Origin: Klebsiella sp. RHBSTW-00484
Lineage (GTDB): Bacteria; Pseudomonadota; Gammaproteobacteria; Enterobacterales; Enterobacteriaceae
Direction: 5' to 3'
Length of the DNA stretch: 64,000 bases
Assembly: GCF_013705725.1 (NCBI RefSeq)
Contig: NZ_CP055481.1
Location: forward strand, 3,286,001 to 3,350,000
Position numbers and translations under genes: made by a program. The notes beneath the pieces were generated by a model, which worked only from the letters and a program-made list of their open reading frames with translations, searched no databases and had not been told where the DNA came from. Below, piece by piece: positions 8,103 to 16,287 of the stretch (positions are counted from its first letter, which is position 1; each line of letters opens with the position of its first letter).

Positions 8103-10151
8103 ATGCAGCAGTTAGCCAGCTATTTGTCCGGCGCCTGGCAGACCGGCCGGGGCCGCACCCGCACCATTCATCACGCCATCAGCGGCGAAGCGCTGTGGGA
8201 AGTCACCAGCGTTGGGCTGGATATGGCGCAGGCGCGCCGTTTCGCCATCGAGCACGGCGGCAAAGCGTTACAGGCGATGACCTTTATTGAACGCAGCGCA
8301 ATGTTAAAAGCGGTGGCGAAACATCTGCTGGAGCTGAAAGCCGATTTTTATGCCATCTCCGCCGAAACCGGCGCGACGCGCGCGGATAGCTGGGTGGATA
8401 TTGAAGGCGGTATCGGCACCCTCTTCACCTACGCAGGTCTCGGCAGCCGTGAACTGCCGGACGATATCCTGTGGCCGGAAGATGAGCTGATCCCGCTGTC
8501 CAAACAAGGTGGCTTTGCCGCGCGTCACGTGCTGACCTCAAAATCCGGCGTGGCGGTGCATATCAACGCCTTTAACTTCCCCTGCTGGGGCATGTTAGAA
8601 AAGCTGGCCCCCACCTGGCTTGCCGGGATGCCTGCGATTATCAAACCGGCCACCGCCACCGCGCAGCTAACCCAGGCGATGGTGAAAGCGATTGTCGATA
8701 GCGGGCTGGTGCCGGACGGCGCAATCAGCCTGATTTGCGGCGGCGCGGGCGACCTGCTCGACCAGCTTGATCATCAGGACGTGGTGACCTTTACCGGCTC
8801 GGCAAAAACCGGGCAGCAGCTGCGCGTGCATCCCAATCTGGTGGCGAAGTCTGTCCCCTTCACCATGGAAGCGGACTCGCTGAACTGCTGCGTGCTGGGC
8901 GACGATGTGACGCCGGAACAGCCGGAATTTGCGCTGTTTATCCGTGAAGTGGTGCGTGAGATGACCACCAAAGCCGGGCAAAAATGTACCGCTATTCGCC
9001 GGATTATCGTGCCGCAGGCGCAGGTGAAAGCGGTGAGCGAGGCGCTGATTGCCCGTTTGCAAAAAGTGGTGGTCGGCGACCCGGCGCAGGAAGGCGTGAA
9101 GATGGGCGCGCTGGTCAACAGCGAGCAGCGTCAGGACGTGCAGGACAACGTGAATCGTCTGGTGGAAGCCGGATGTGAAGTGTTACTAGGCGGCAAAGCC
9201 GATCTCAACGCCGCCGGGGCCTTCTTCCCGCCGACGCTGCTGTTCTGCCCGCAGCCAGATGAGGTGTCGGCGGTACACGCCATTGAAGCATTTGGCCCGT
9301 TGGCGACGCTAATGCCGTATCAGAATAGCGAGCACGCGATGCAGCTGGCGCGCGCCGGTGAAGGTAGCCTGGCAGGAACGTTAGTCACGGCAGATGGCGC
9401 ACTGGCGCGTGCGTTTATTCTCGGTGCTGCCCGCGCCCACGGACGTATTCAGGTGCTGAACGAAGAATCTTCCGTCGAATCCACCGGCCACGGTTCCCCG
9501 CTACCACAACTGGTACACGGCGGCCCGGGACGTGCGGGCGGCGGCGAAGAACTCGGCGGCCTGCGGGCGGTAAAACACTACATGCAGCGCACCGCGATTC
9601 AGGGCAGCCCGACCATGCTCGCCGCCATCGGCCAGCAATGGGTGCGCGGCGCGCAGGTGGCAGAAGACCGAATCCACCCGTTCCGCAAATACTTTGAAGA
9701 GATCCAGCCGGGCGACAGCCTGCTGACCCCACGCCGCACGCTGACCGAAGCGGATATCGTCAACTTTGCCTGCCTGAGCGGCGATCACTTCTACGCTCAC
9801 ATGGACAAAATTGCCGCCGCCGAGTCGATTTTTGGCGAGCGCGTGGTACACGGTTACTTCCTGATTTCTGCCGCCGCCGGGCTATTTGTTGACGCGGGCG
9901 TCGGCCCGGTTATCGCCAACTACGGCATGGAAAACCTGCGCTTTATCGAGCCGGTAAAACCGGGCGATACCATCCAGGTGCGCCTGACCTGCAAACGCAA
10001 AACGGTGAAACGCCAGCGCAGCGCCGATGAGAAAGCCACCGGGGTGGTGGAATGGTCGGTGGAGATTTTCAACCAGCATCAGCAGGCGGTGGCGCTGTAC
10101 TCGATCCTGACGCTGGTCGCGCGTCAGAACGGGGATTTCCCCCAACAGTAA
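8103..10151 (+). CDS. paaZ: PaaZ, bifunctional oxepin-CoA hydrolase / semialdehyde dehydrogenase
   Basis: A 682-residue fusion. The N-terminal aldehyde dehydrogenase (about residues 1-510) has the catalytic Glu in MEADSLN and Cys in [10 protein letters not shown]. The C-terminal R-specific hydratase of the MaoC/hotdog type (about 540-680) has the [13 protein letters not shown] hydratase motif. It opens oxepin-CoA and oxidises the resulting semialdehyde to 3-oxo-5,6-dehydrosuberyl-CoA. GGAG lies 9 nt before the ATG. It is divergent from paaA, and the 285-bp gap carries the regulatory sites. Confidence 0.96.
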   Translation: MQQLASYLSGAWQTGRGRTRTIHHAISGEALWEVTSVGLDMAQARRFAIEHGGKALQAMTFIERSAMLKAVAKHLLELKADFYAISAETGATRADSWVDIEGGIGTLFTYAGLGSRELPDDILWPEDELIPLSKQGGFAARHVLTSKSGVAVHINAFNFPCWGMLEKLAPTWLAGMPAIIKPATATAQLTQAMVKAIVDSGLVPDGAISLICGGAGDLLDQLDHQDVVTFTGSAKTGQQLRVHPNLVAKSVPFTMEADSLNCCVLGDDVTPEQPEFALFIREVVREMTTKAGQKCTAIRRIIVPQAQVKAVSEALIARLQKVVVGDPAQEGVKMGALVNSEQRQDVQDNVNRLVEAGCEVLLGGKADLNAAGAFFPPTLLFCPQPDEVSAVHAIEAFGPLATLMPYQNSEHAMQLARAGEGSLAGTLVTADGALARAFILGAARAHGRIQVLNEESSVESTGHGSPLPQLVHGGPGRAGGGEELGGLRAVKHYMQRTAIQGSPTMLAAIGQQWVRGAQVAEDRIHPFRKYFEEIQPGDSLLTPRRTLTEADIVNFACLSGDHFYAHMDKIAAAESIFGERVVHGYFLISAAAGLFVDAGVGPVIANYGMENLRFIEPVKPGDTIQVRLTCKRKTVKRQRSADEKATGVVEWSVEIFNQHQQAVALYSILTLVARQNGDFPQQ

Positions 10152-10176
10152 CTCGCACGGGCGGCCCCCTTGTGCT

Positions 10177-10306
10177 CCCTCTCCCTTTTGAAGGGAGAGG
10201 GTTGGGGTGAGGGTTACGGCTCCATAATTAAAAATAAAAAGAGTTTTCTTCATGTTTATATCCTGCCTGCCCCCTCACCCTAGCCCTCTCCCCAAAGGGG
10301 CGAGGG
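10177..10306. repeat. Pair of inverted palindromic (REP-like) repeats after paaZ
   Basis: CCCTCTCCCTT (10177-10187) and AAGGGAGAGGG (10191-10201) form a perfect 11-bp stem. A second, imperfect palindrome (CCCTCTCCCC/GGGGCGAGGG, 10284-10306) follows in inverted orientation, and the flanking GGTTGGGGTGAGGG has its inverse in CCCTCACCCTAGCCC. This is the usual build of enterobacterial intergenic palindromic units. Located between paaZ and tynA, it may act as the paaZ transcript end and protect mRNA. Confidence 0.75.
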
Positions 10307-10356
10307 AATCGCACTGTGCACCGAGTTAGCATCTTCATTGAACCTGTAAAAATAAC

Positions 10357-10393
10357 TGGCATAACTGACCAATAACCTGGCAAGCGTGAGCAA
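10357..10393 (+). promoter_or_regulatory. Putative FeaR direct-repeat site upstream of tynA
   Basis: TGGCA-N8-CAA occurs at 10357-10372 and again at 10378-10393, exactly 21 bp apart, about 90-120 bp before the tynA start. The same architecture (TGTCA-N8-C/AAA, 21-bp period) precedes feaB. FeaR, an AraC-family activator encoded in this window, is known to activate both genes; two 21-bp-spaced repeats suit AraC-type binding. Confidence 0.6.
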
Positions 10394-10479
10394 ACGTGTC
10401 GTGACGTTCGACTGTTAGGTTAAGAGACTGGAACCGAAAAGCCTGGCACGGCACAACATAACGATAAGATGAGGTCACA

Positions 10480-12747
10480 ATGTCTAACGCTTTGATTCAA
10501 AAGACACGCAAAACCGCACTGGCGCTAGCTATCGCCCTGTGTTGCGTCGGGACTGGCCCCGCGTTCGCCCACGGTGGCGAAGCGCATATGGTCCCGATGG
10601 ACAAAACGCTGCAGGAGTTTGGCGCTGACGTTCAGTGGGATGACTACGCGCAGGTGTTTACCCTGATTAAAGACGGTGCCTACGTGAAGGTGAAGCCGGG
10701 CGCGAAAACCGCGATCCTCAACGGCAAATCACTGAACTTACAGGTGCCGGTAGTGATGAAAAACGGCAAAGCGTGGATTTCTGAAACCTTTATCAACGAC
10801 GTTTTCCAGTCCGGGCTCGATCAGACTTTCCAGGTCGAAAAAGTCCCTCACCCGCTGAACTCGCTGTCATCAGCAGAAATTGGCGAAGCGGTCACTATTG
10901 TTAAAGCCGCGCCAGAGTTCCAGGCCAACACCCGCTTCACCGAAATCTCCCTGCACGAACCGGATAAAAAAGCCGTGTGGGATTTTGCCCTCAACGGCAC
11001 GCCGGTTAATGCCCCGCGTACTGCCGACGTGGTGATGCTCGACGGCAAGCACGTGATTGAAGCGGTGATCGATCTGCAAAATAAAAAGATCCTCTCCTGG
11101 ACGCCGATTAAAGACGCGCACGGCATGGTACTGATTGACGATTTCGTCAGCGTGCAGAACATCATTAACGCCAGCACCGAATTTGCTGACGTGTTGAAAA
11201 AACACGGCATCAAAGACACTACCAAAGTGGTCACCACCCCGCTCACCGTCGGTTACTTCGACGGTAAAGACGGCCTGAAGCAGGACGCACGCCTGCTGAA
11301 AGTGGTCAGCTACCTCGATACCGGCGACGGCAACTACTGGGCGCACCCGATTGAAAATCTGGTCGCCGTCGTTGACCTTGAGCAGAAAAAAATCATCAAG
11401 ATTGAAGAAGGTCCGGTGATCCCGGTACCGATGCAATCCCGCCCATACGATGGCCGCGACCGCGTCGAAAAATCGGTGAAACCGCTAGAAATCATCGAAC
11501 CTGAAGGCAAAAACTACACCATCACCGGCGATATGGTGCACTGGAAAAACTGGGACTTCCACCTGCGCCTGAACTCGCGCGTCGGGCCGATTCTCTCCAC
11601 CGTGACCTATAACGACAACGGCAAAAAACGTCAGGTGATGTACGAGGGATCGCTCGGCGGGATGATCGTGCCTTACGGCGACCCGGATGTGGGCTGGTAC
11701 TTCAAGGCGTATCTGGATTCCGGCGATTACGGCATGGGCACCCTGACCTCGCCAATCGTGCGCGGCAAAGATGCGCCGTCTAACGCCGTGCTGCTGGATG
11801 AAACCATCGCCGATTATACCGGCGCGCCGTCCACCATTCCACGCGCCGTCGCCATTTTCGAACGCTACGCCGGGCCGGAGTACAAACACCAGGAGATGGG
11901 CAAACCGAACGTCAGCACCGAGCGCCGCGAACTGGTGGTGCGCTGGATCAGCACCGTCGGTAACTACGACTATATCTTCGACTGGGTGTTCCACGAAAAC
12001 GGCACCATCGGCATCGACGCCGGGGCCACCGGGATTGAAGCGGTGAAAGGCGTGCTGGCAAAAACCATGCACGATCCGAGCGCCAAAGACGATACCCGCT
12101 ACGGTACGCTGATCGACCATAATATTGTCGGCACCACGCACCAGCATATTTACAACTTCCGCTTAGACCTCGATGTCGATGGCGAAAATAACAGCCTGGT
12201 GGCGATGGACCCGGAAGTGAAGCCAAACACCAGCGGCGGCCCGCGCACCAGCACCATGCAGGTGAATCAGTACAGCATTGAAAGCGAGCAGAAAGCGGCG
12301 CAGAAGTTTGACCCAGGCACCATCCGCCTGCTGAGTAATACCACCAAAGAAAACCGCATGGGCAACCCAGTGTCGTACCAGATTATCCCTTACGCGGGCG
12401 GGACGCATCCGGCAGCGACCGGCGCAAAATTCGCCCCTGACGAGTGGATTTATCACCGTCTGAGCTTTATGGATAAGCAGCTGTGGGTCACCCGCTATCA
12501 TCAGGATGAGCGTTACCCGGAAGGGAAATATCCGAACCGCTCGATTCACGACACCGGGCTGGGGCAGTATGCGAAAGACGATGAGTCGCTGGATAATAAT
12601 GATGACGTGGTGTGGATCACTACCGGTACCACCCACGTGGCGCGCGCCGAAGAGTGGCCGATTATGCCGACGGAATGGGCGCATGCGTTGCTGAAACCGT
12701 GGAACTTCTTTGACGAGACACCGACGCTGGGTGAGAAGAAGAAATAA
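10480..12747 (+). CDS. tynA: TynA, periplasmic copper amine oxidase
   Basis: A 755-residue copper amine oxidase. A Sec signal peptide covers about residues 1-30, with probable cleavage at AFA before HGGEAHMV. The topaquinone precursor Tyr is in TVGNYDYIFDW (about residues 490-500), and copper-site histidines are in GTTHQHIYNFRLD. It deaminates 2-phenylethylamine and tyramine to aldehyde, H2O2 and ammonia in the periplasm; FeaB then oxidises the aldehyde to phenylacetate. GATGAGGT lies before the ATG. A strong terminator follows. Confidence 0.96.
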   Translation: MSNALIQKTRKTALALAIALCCVGTGPAFAHGGEAHMVPMDKTLQEFGADVQWDDYAQVFTLIKDGAYVKVKPGAKTAILNGKSLNLQVPVVMKNGKAWISETFINDVFQSGLDQTFQVEKVPHPLNSLSSAEIGEAVTIVKAAPEFQANTRFTEISLHEPDKKAVWDFALNGTPVNAPRTADVVMLDGKHVIEAVIDLQNKKILSWTPIKDAHGMVLIDDFVSVQNIINASTEFADVLKKHGIKDTTKVVTTPLTVGYFDGKDGLKQDARLLKVVSYLDTGDGNYWAHPIENLVAVVDLEQKKIIKIEEGPVIPVPMQSRPYDGRDRVEKSVKPLEIIEPEGKNYTITGDMVHWKNWDFHLRLNSRVGPILSTVTYNDNGKKRQVMYEGSLGGMIVPYGDPDVGWYFKAYLDSGDYGMGTLTSPIVRGKDAPSNAVLLDETIADYTGAPSTIPRAVAIFERYAGPEYKHQEMGKPNVSTERRELVVRWISTVGNYDYIFDWVFHENGTIGIDAGATGIEAVKGVLAKTMHDPSAKDDTRYGTLIDHNIVGTTHQHIYNFRLDLDVDGENNSLVAMDPEVKPNTSGGPRTSTMQVNQYSIESEQKAAQKFDPGTIRLLSNTTKENRMGNPVSYQIIPYAGGTHPAATGAKFAPDEWIYHRLSFMDKQLWVTRYHQDERYPEGKYPNRSIHDTGLGQYAKDDESLDNNDDVVWITTGTTHVARAEEWPIMPTEWAHALLKPWNFFDETPTLGEKKK

Positions 12748-12762
12748 GGTGATTTGAGCGCT

Positions 12763-12805
12763 AAACGGCGATAAATCCGGGGGGTGGGTTTATCGCCGTT
12801 TTTTT
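12763..12805 (+). terminator. tynA terminator (left copy of a direct repeat)
   Basis: AACGGCGATAAA pairs with TTTATCGCCGTT and is followed by seven T residues: a classic intrinsic terminator 16 bp after tynA. The hairpin and about 45 bp after it recur, diverged, at 22913-23004, so this is also one end of the repeat pair that brackets the RADAR/SymE block. Confidence 0.9.
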
Positions 12806-12851
12806 GTTTGAGGGGCTGGTTTGTGCCAGAAGCAGACATTGGTTGTTCATG

Positions 12852-13402
12852 TGGATAAATACTAATAGTTGTTTATTTTCGCCATAAAACAGGTTCGCGT
12901 TGAGCAAATAAACAGGCAACACTCATTTGTTGCTGAAGAAGGTAAGTCCAGACAATTTAGGTACTTAGGGTAGAACAACCTAAAAACAAATGGCTAGAAA
13001 AAAGTAATAATTTACCAGCACGCTGTTAGTAACAGGAGTATTAATTGATTGTAGTTAATATTTATCAATAAGTTAACGCTAGTATATTATCAGTTAGAAC
13101 TAGTGGAGGTGTGCCGACACAATATGAGCATGTCATGCTTTACCCTCGGTCCCACACTCCGTACAGTAATGTCTGCCCGACAAAATGAACCGTTCAGTCG
13201 CGTGGATGGGGGTAATGAATGCGGTGGTCAGTTTTACCTTCGCTGCAGGTGGTTTTGTAAGATGGATCGTGGCGAAGCGCGCTCCAACGAACTGATTGAA
13301 GCTAAGGTCAATGAGCATTGCATAAATCAACGCAGTGTAAATTTAAAGCACCAGTCTAATGCTCAGGCTGGCAAAAAATCAAAAAAATGGATCGATACGA
13401 AC
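12852..13402. other. AT-rich leader before rdrA
   Basis: About 550 bp between the tynA flank and the chosen rdrA start. The first 250 bp are AT-rich and hold no convincing ORF. From 13103 a frame continuous with rdrA is open for 100 codons, but its composition (MEVCRHNMSMSCFTLG...) does not look like a protein domain. A 36-codon hydrophobic ORF in another frame lies inside it. Base composition changes sharply from tynA, as expected at an island edge. Confidence 0.5.
13185..13295 (+). CDS. Possible 36-residue hydrophobic small protein
   Basis: An ATG at 13185 opens a 36-codon frame beginning MNRSVAWMGVMNAVVSFTF and ending FVRWIVAKRAPTN. It has one hydrophobic stretch followed by a positively charged tail, the look of a single-pass membrane peptide. 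It lies in a different frame from the rdrA extension, about 110 bp before the likely rdrA start. No clear ribosome-binding site is visible and I do not recognise a family. Confidence 0.3.
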   Translation: MNRSVAWMGVMNAVVSFTFAAGGFVRWIVAKRAPTN

Positions 13403-16255
13403 ATGACAGACAGCGTACAGGCTGAAACGACCGAGGGAAAAATCATCATCAACTTGTTTGCGCCCAATCTTCCGGGCAGTTCCAAAGAAGATGATCTCAT
13501 TCAGAAATCTCTGCGTGATCAGTTGGTCGAGAGTATTCGGAACTCGGTTACCTCTCCTGACACCGATAAGTCTGCTGGGCTAACACGGTTTATTGATGAG
13601 TCCGGTCGTAATGTATTTTTTGTGGATGGTACTCGCGGTGCGGGTAAAACCACTTTTATCAATAGCGTGGTCAAATCTCTGAACAGTGACAAAGGTGATG
13701 TCAATGTCAGCATCAAGTGTTTGCCGACCATCGACCCTACCAAGTTGCCGCGTCATGAACCCATTTTGGTCACTGTGACTGCCCGTCTGAATAAAATGGT
13801 GTCCGACAAGTTAAAAGGATGCTGGTCGTCGAATGACCATAAAAAACAAAAAGAACAATGGCAGAATCACCTTGCGCAGCTCCAGCGTGGTTTACATCTG
13901 CTCACAGACAAGGAATATAAGCCGGAATATTTCAGTGATGCTTTGAAGCTGGATGCCCAGCTTGATTACTCCATTGGTGGCCAGGATTTGTCAGAAATCT
14001 TTGAGAAGCTGGTTGAACGTGCATGTGAAATTCTCGGCTGCAAGGCCATTTTGATCTCGTTTGATGATATTGATACTCAGTTTGAAGCGGGGTGGGATGT
14101 ACTTGAATCTATTCGTAAATTCTTTAATAGCCAGAAATTGTTGGTGGTGGCGACAGGTGACTTGCGGCTATATTCGCAATTGATTCGCGGTAAGCAATAC
14201 GAAAATTACAGCAAAACTTTGCTCGATCAGGAAAAAGAGAGCGCCCGCTTAGCCGAGCGGGGCTATATGGTTGAACACCTTGAACAGCAATATTTATTAA
14301 AACTTTTTCCGGTACAAAAGCGTATTCAACTGAAAACTATGTTGCAACTGGTCGGCGAAAAGGGAAAAGGCGGTAAAGAGAATATCAAGGTTAAAACTAA
14401 GCTTGACATGCAGGATATTGCTGCCATAGATGTCCGGCAAGCGATTGGCGATGCTGTTAGGGAAGGCCTTAATTTGAGAGAGGGCTCTGATGCAGACATG
14501 TATGTGAATGAATTGCTAAAGCAGCCAGTGCGGTTGTTGATGCAGGTGCTTCAGGATTTCTACACCAAAAAATATCATGCTACATCGGTAAAACATGATG
14601 GTAAACAAGGCAGCAATGAAAGATCTGATGAGTTATCAGTTCCGAATTTACTTAGAAATGCCTTATATGGTTCGATGCTAAGCAGCATTTATCGAGCTGG
14701 GTTAAATTATGAACAACATCGATTTGGTATGGATTCGCTCTGTAAGGATATATTTACCTATGTAAAGCAGGATCGTGATTTTAATACTGGATTTTATTTG
14801 CGGCCTCAGTCTGAAAGTGAAGCATTAAGAAATTGCTCTATTTACTTAGCCTCTCAGGTAAGTGAAAACTGTCAGGGTAGTCTGTCTAAATTTTTACAGA
14901 TGCTTTTAGTTGGTTGTGGTTCCGTCAGCATATTCAATCAATTTGTGACCGAGTTAGCACAGGCTGAAAATGATAGAGAAAAATTTGACCAGATTGTTAG
15001 TGAATATGTAGCTTATATGTCTGTTGGCAGAATTGAAAGCGCCTCACATTGGGCTAATCGATGTTGTGCGGTGGTTGCAAACAACCCTAATGATGAAAAG
15101 GTTGGCGTTTTTCTTGGCATGGTGCAGTTAAATCGTAAATCACGCCAAAAGATGCCCGAGGGTTACAAAAAATTTAACATTGATACTGAGAATGGTTTGG
15201 CAAAAGCCGCAATGGCGGCTTCCTTGAGTACGGTAGCTTCAAATAACCTTATGGATTTCAGTAGTGTTTTTAATCTGATTGGTGCCATTGCAGATATCTC
15301 TGCATGTCGTCGTGAAAGATCTGCCATTACTAATGCTTTTAATAAAGTTGTAGCTCAGACAACATGTATTGTTCCCCCATGGAGCGAGGCTGCTGCTCGT
15401 GCAGAAATGAAAGGCTCAAGTAAAAGGGCGGATAAAGATGCTGCTGTTTTGGATGTTGACCTTGATCCCATGGATGATGACGCAACTGATGACAGTCAAC
15501 AGGATGACAATCAGCAGGATGGCACATCGGCATTTTCTGATGCCATTACAAAAGTTGAGCAATGGCTTAATAAAGTAAATGAAATTGAGATTGAAATTCG
15601 TCCGTCGGCACTTTTGATTGGTAAAGTATGGACTCGGTTCTATTTCAACCTTAATAATGTGGCTGATCAGCATAAAACCAGGCTCTATAAAGATGCAGAG
15701 CATGGACTAATGGCCAGTCAATCAAATGCTGCGAAAATTATGCGTTTTAATGTTTTGGCTTTTCTTCATGCGGTATTGGTTGAAGAGAGTTTATATCATT
15801 CAGTTAGTAATGGGGAATATATCGGTGAAGGGTTAAGACTAAATCCAGTCACTTCGGTTGATGAGTTTGAGAAAAAGATAAATGTAATGAATAGAAAATT
15901 GAAAGTGGATAAGAAAAAATGGAAAGATACCCATCCATTGTTTTTCTTATTAATTAGCTGTCCAATTCTACATCCGTTCATTTTTCCTGTAGGGGGGGTT
16001 AATTGTTCTGCCAAAGCACTGAGCAAGGAAGTAAGTTTCCTTAAACTGATTGGTGAGATTGTTGGATATAAATTACTTTCCGAAGAAGAATGGAATTATT
16101 TATCTGAAAATGATAATCGAAAAAGAAGCATTAAACAGCTGGCGTCTCAAAACACTATAACATCGCTGAATTCTTCCACAATCGTTGGAGCATCATACGA
16201 TAAGGCTACACCAGCTAGGAAAACTAAGTTGCCTTCGATAAGTGACAACGTATAA
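13403..16255 (+). CDS. rdrA: RdrA, ATPase of the RADAR anti-phage system
   Basis: A 950-residue P-loop ATPase. Walker A is FVDGTRGAGKTTFIN (about residues 73-87), Walker B is AILISFDDID (about 215-224), and a sensor-like VVATGDLRLYSQL follows near 248-260. The long C-terminal half has no motif I recognise; residues near 690-720 are very acidic. It is followed 32 bp later by an 800-residue adenosine deaminase, a pairing that identifies RADAR (Rdr). RdrA assembles into rings with RdrB; together they block phage growth through adenosine deamination (RNA and/or ATP have been reported). The start at 13403 (MTDSVQAETTEGKIIINLF) is chosen because sequence before it looks non-coding; the frame is open back to 13103. 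Confidence 0.85.
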   Translation: MTDSVQAETTEGKIIINLFAPNLPGSSKEDDLIQKSLRDQLVESIRNSVTSPDTDKSAGLTRFIDESGRNVFFVDGTRGAGKTTFINSVVKSLNSDKGDVNVSIKCLPTIDPTKLPRHEPILVTVTARLNKMVSDKLKGCWSSNDHKKQKEQWQNHLAQLQRGLHLLTDKEYKPEYFSDALKLDAQLDYSIGGQDLSEIFEKLVERACEILGCKAILISFDDIDTQFEAGWDVLESIRKFFNSQKLLVVATGDLRLYSQLIRGKQYENYSKTLLDQEKESARLAERGYMVEHLEQQYLLKLFPVQKRIQLKTMLQLVGEKGKGGKENIKVKTKLDMQDIAAIDVRQAIGDAVREGLNLREGSDADMYVNELLKQPVRLLMQVLQDFYTKKYHATSVKHDGKQGSNERSDELSVPNLLRNALYGSMLSSIYRAGLNYEQHRFGMDSLCKDIFTYVKQDRDFNTGFYLRPQSESEALRNCSIYLASQVSENCQGSLSKFLQMLLVGCGSVSIFNQFVTELAQAENDREKFDQIVSEYVAYMSVGRIESASHWANRCCAVVANNPNDEKVGVFLGMVQLNRKSRQKMPEGYKKFNIDTENGLAKAAMAASLSTVASNNLMDFSSVFNLIGAIADISACRRERSAITNAFNKVVAQTTCIVPPWSEAAARAEMKGSSKRADKDAAVLDVDLDPMDDDATDDSQQDDNQQDGTSAFSDAITKVEQWLNKVNEIEIEIRPSALLIGKVWTRFYFNLNNVADQHKTRLYKDAEHGLMASQSNAAKIMRFNVLAFLHAVLVEESLYHSVSNGEYIGEGLRLNPVTSVDEFEKKINVMNRKLKVDKKKWKDTHPLFFLLISCPILHPFIFPVGGVNCSAKALSKEVSFLKLIGEIVGYKLLSEEEWNYLSENDNRKRSIKQLASQNTITSLNSSTIVGASYDKATPARKTKLPSISDNV

Positions 16256-16287
16256 AAATAATAATGGCCTTCGTATAAGGATTGGGT

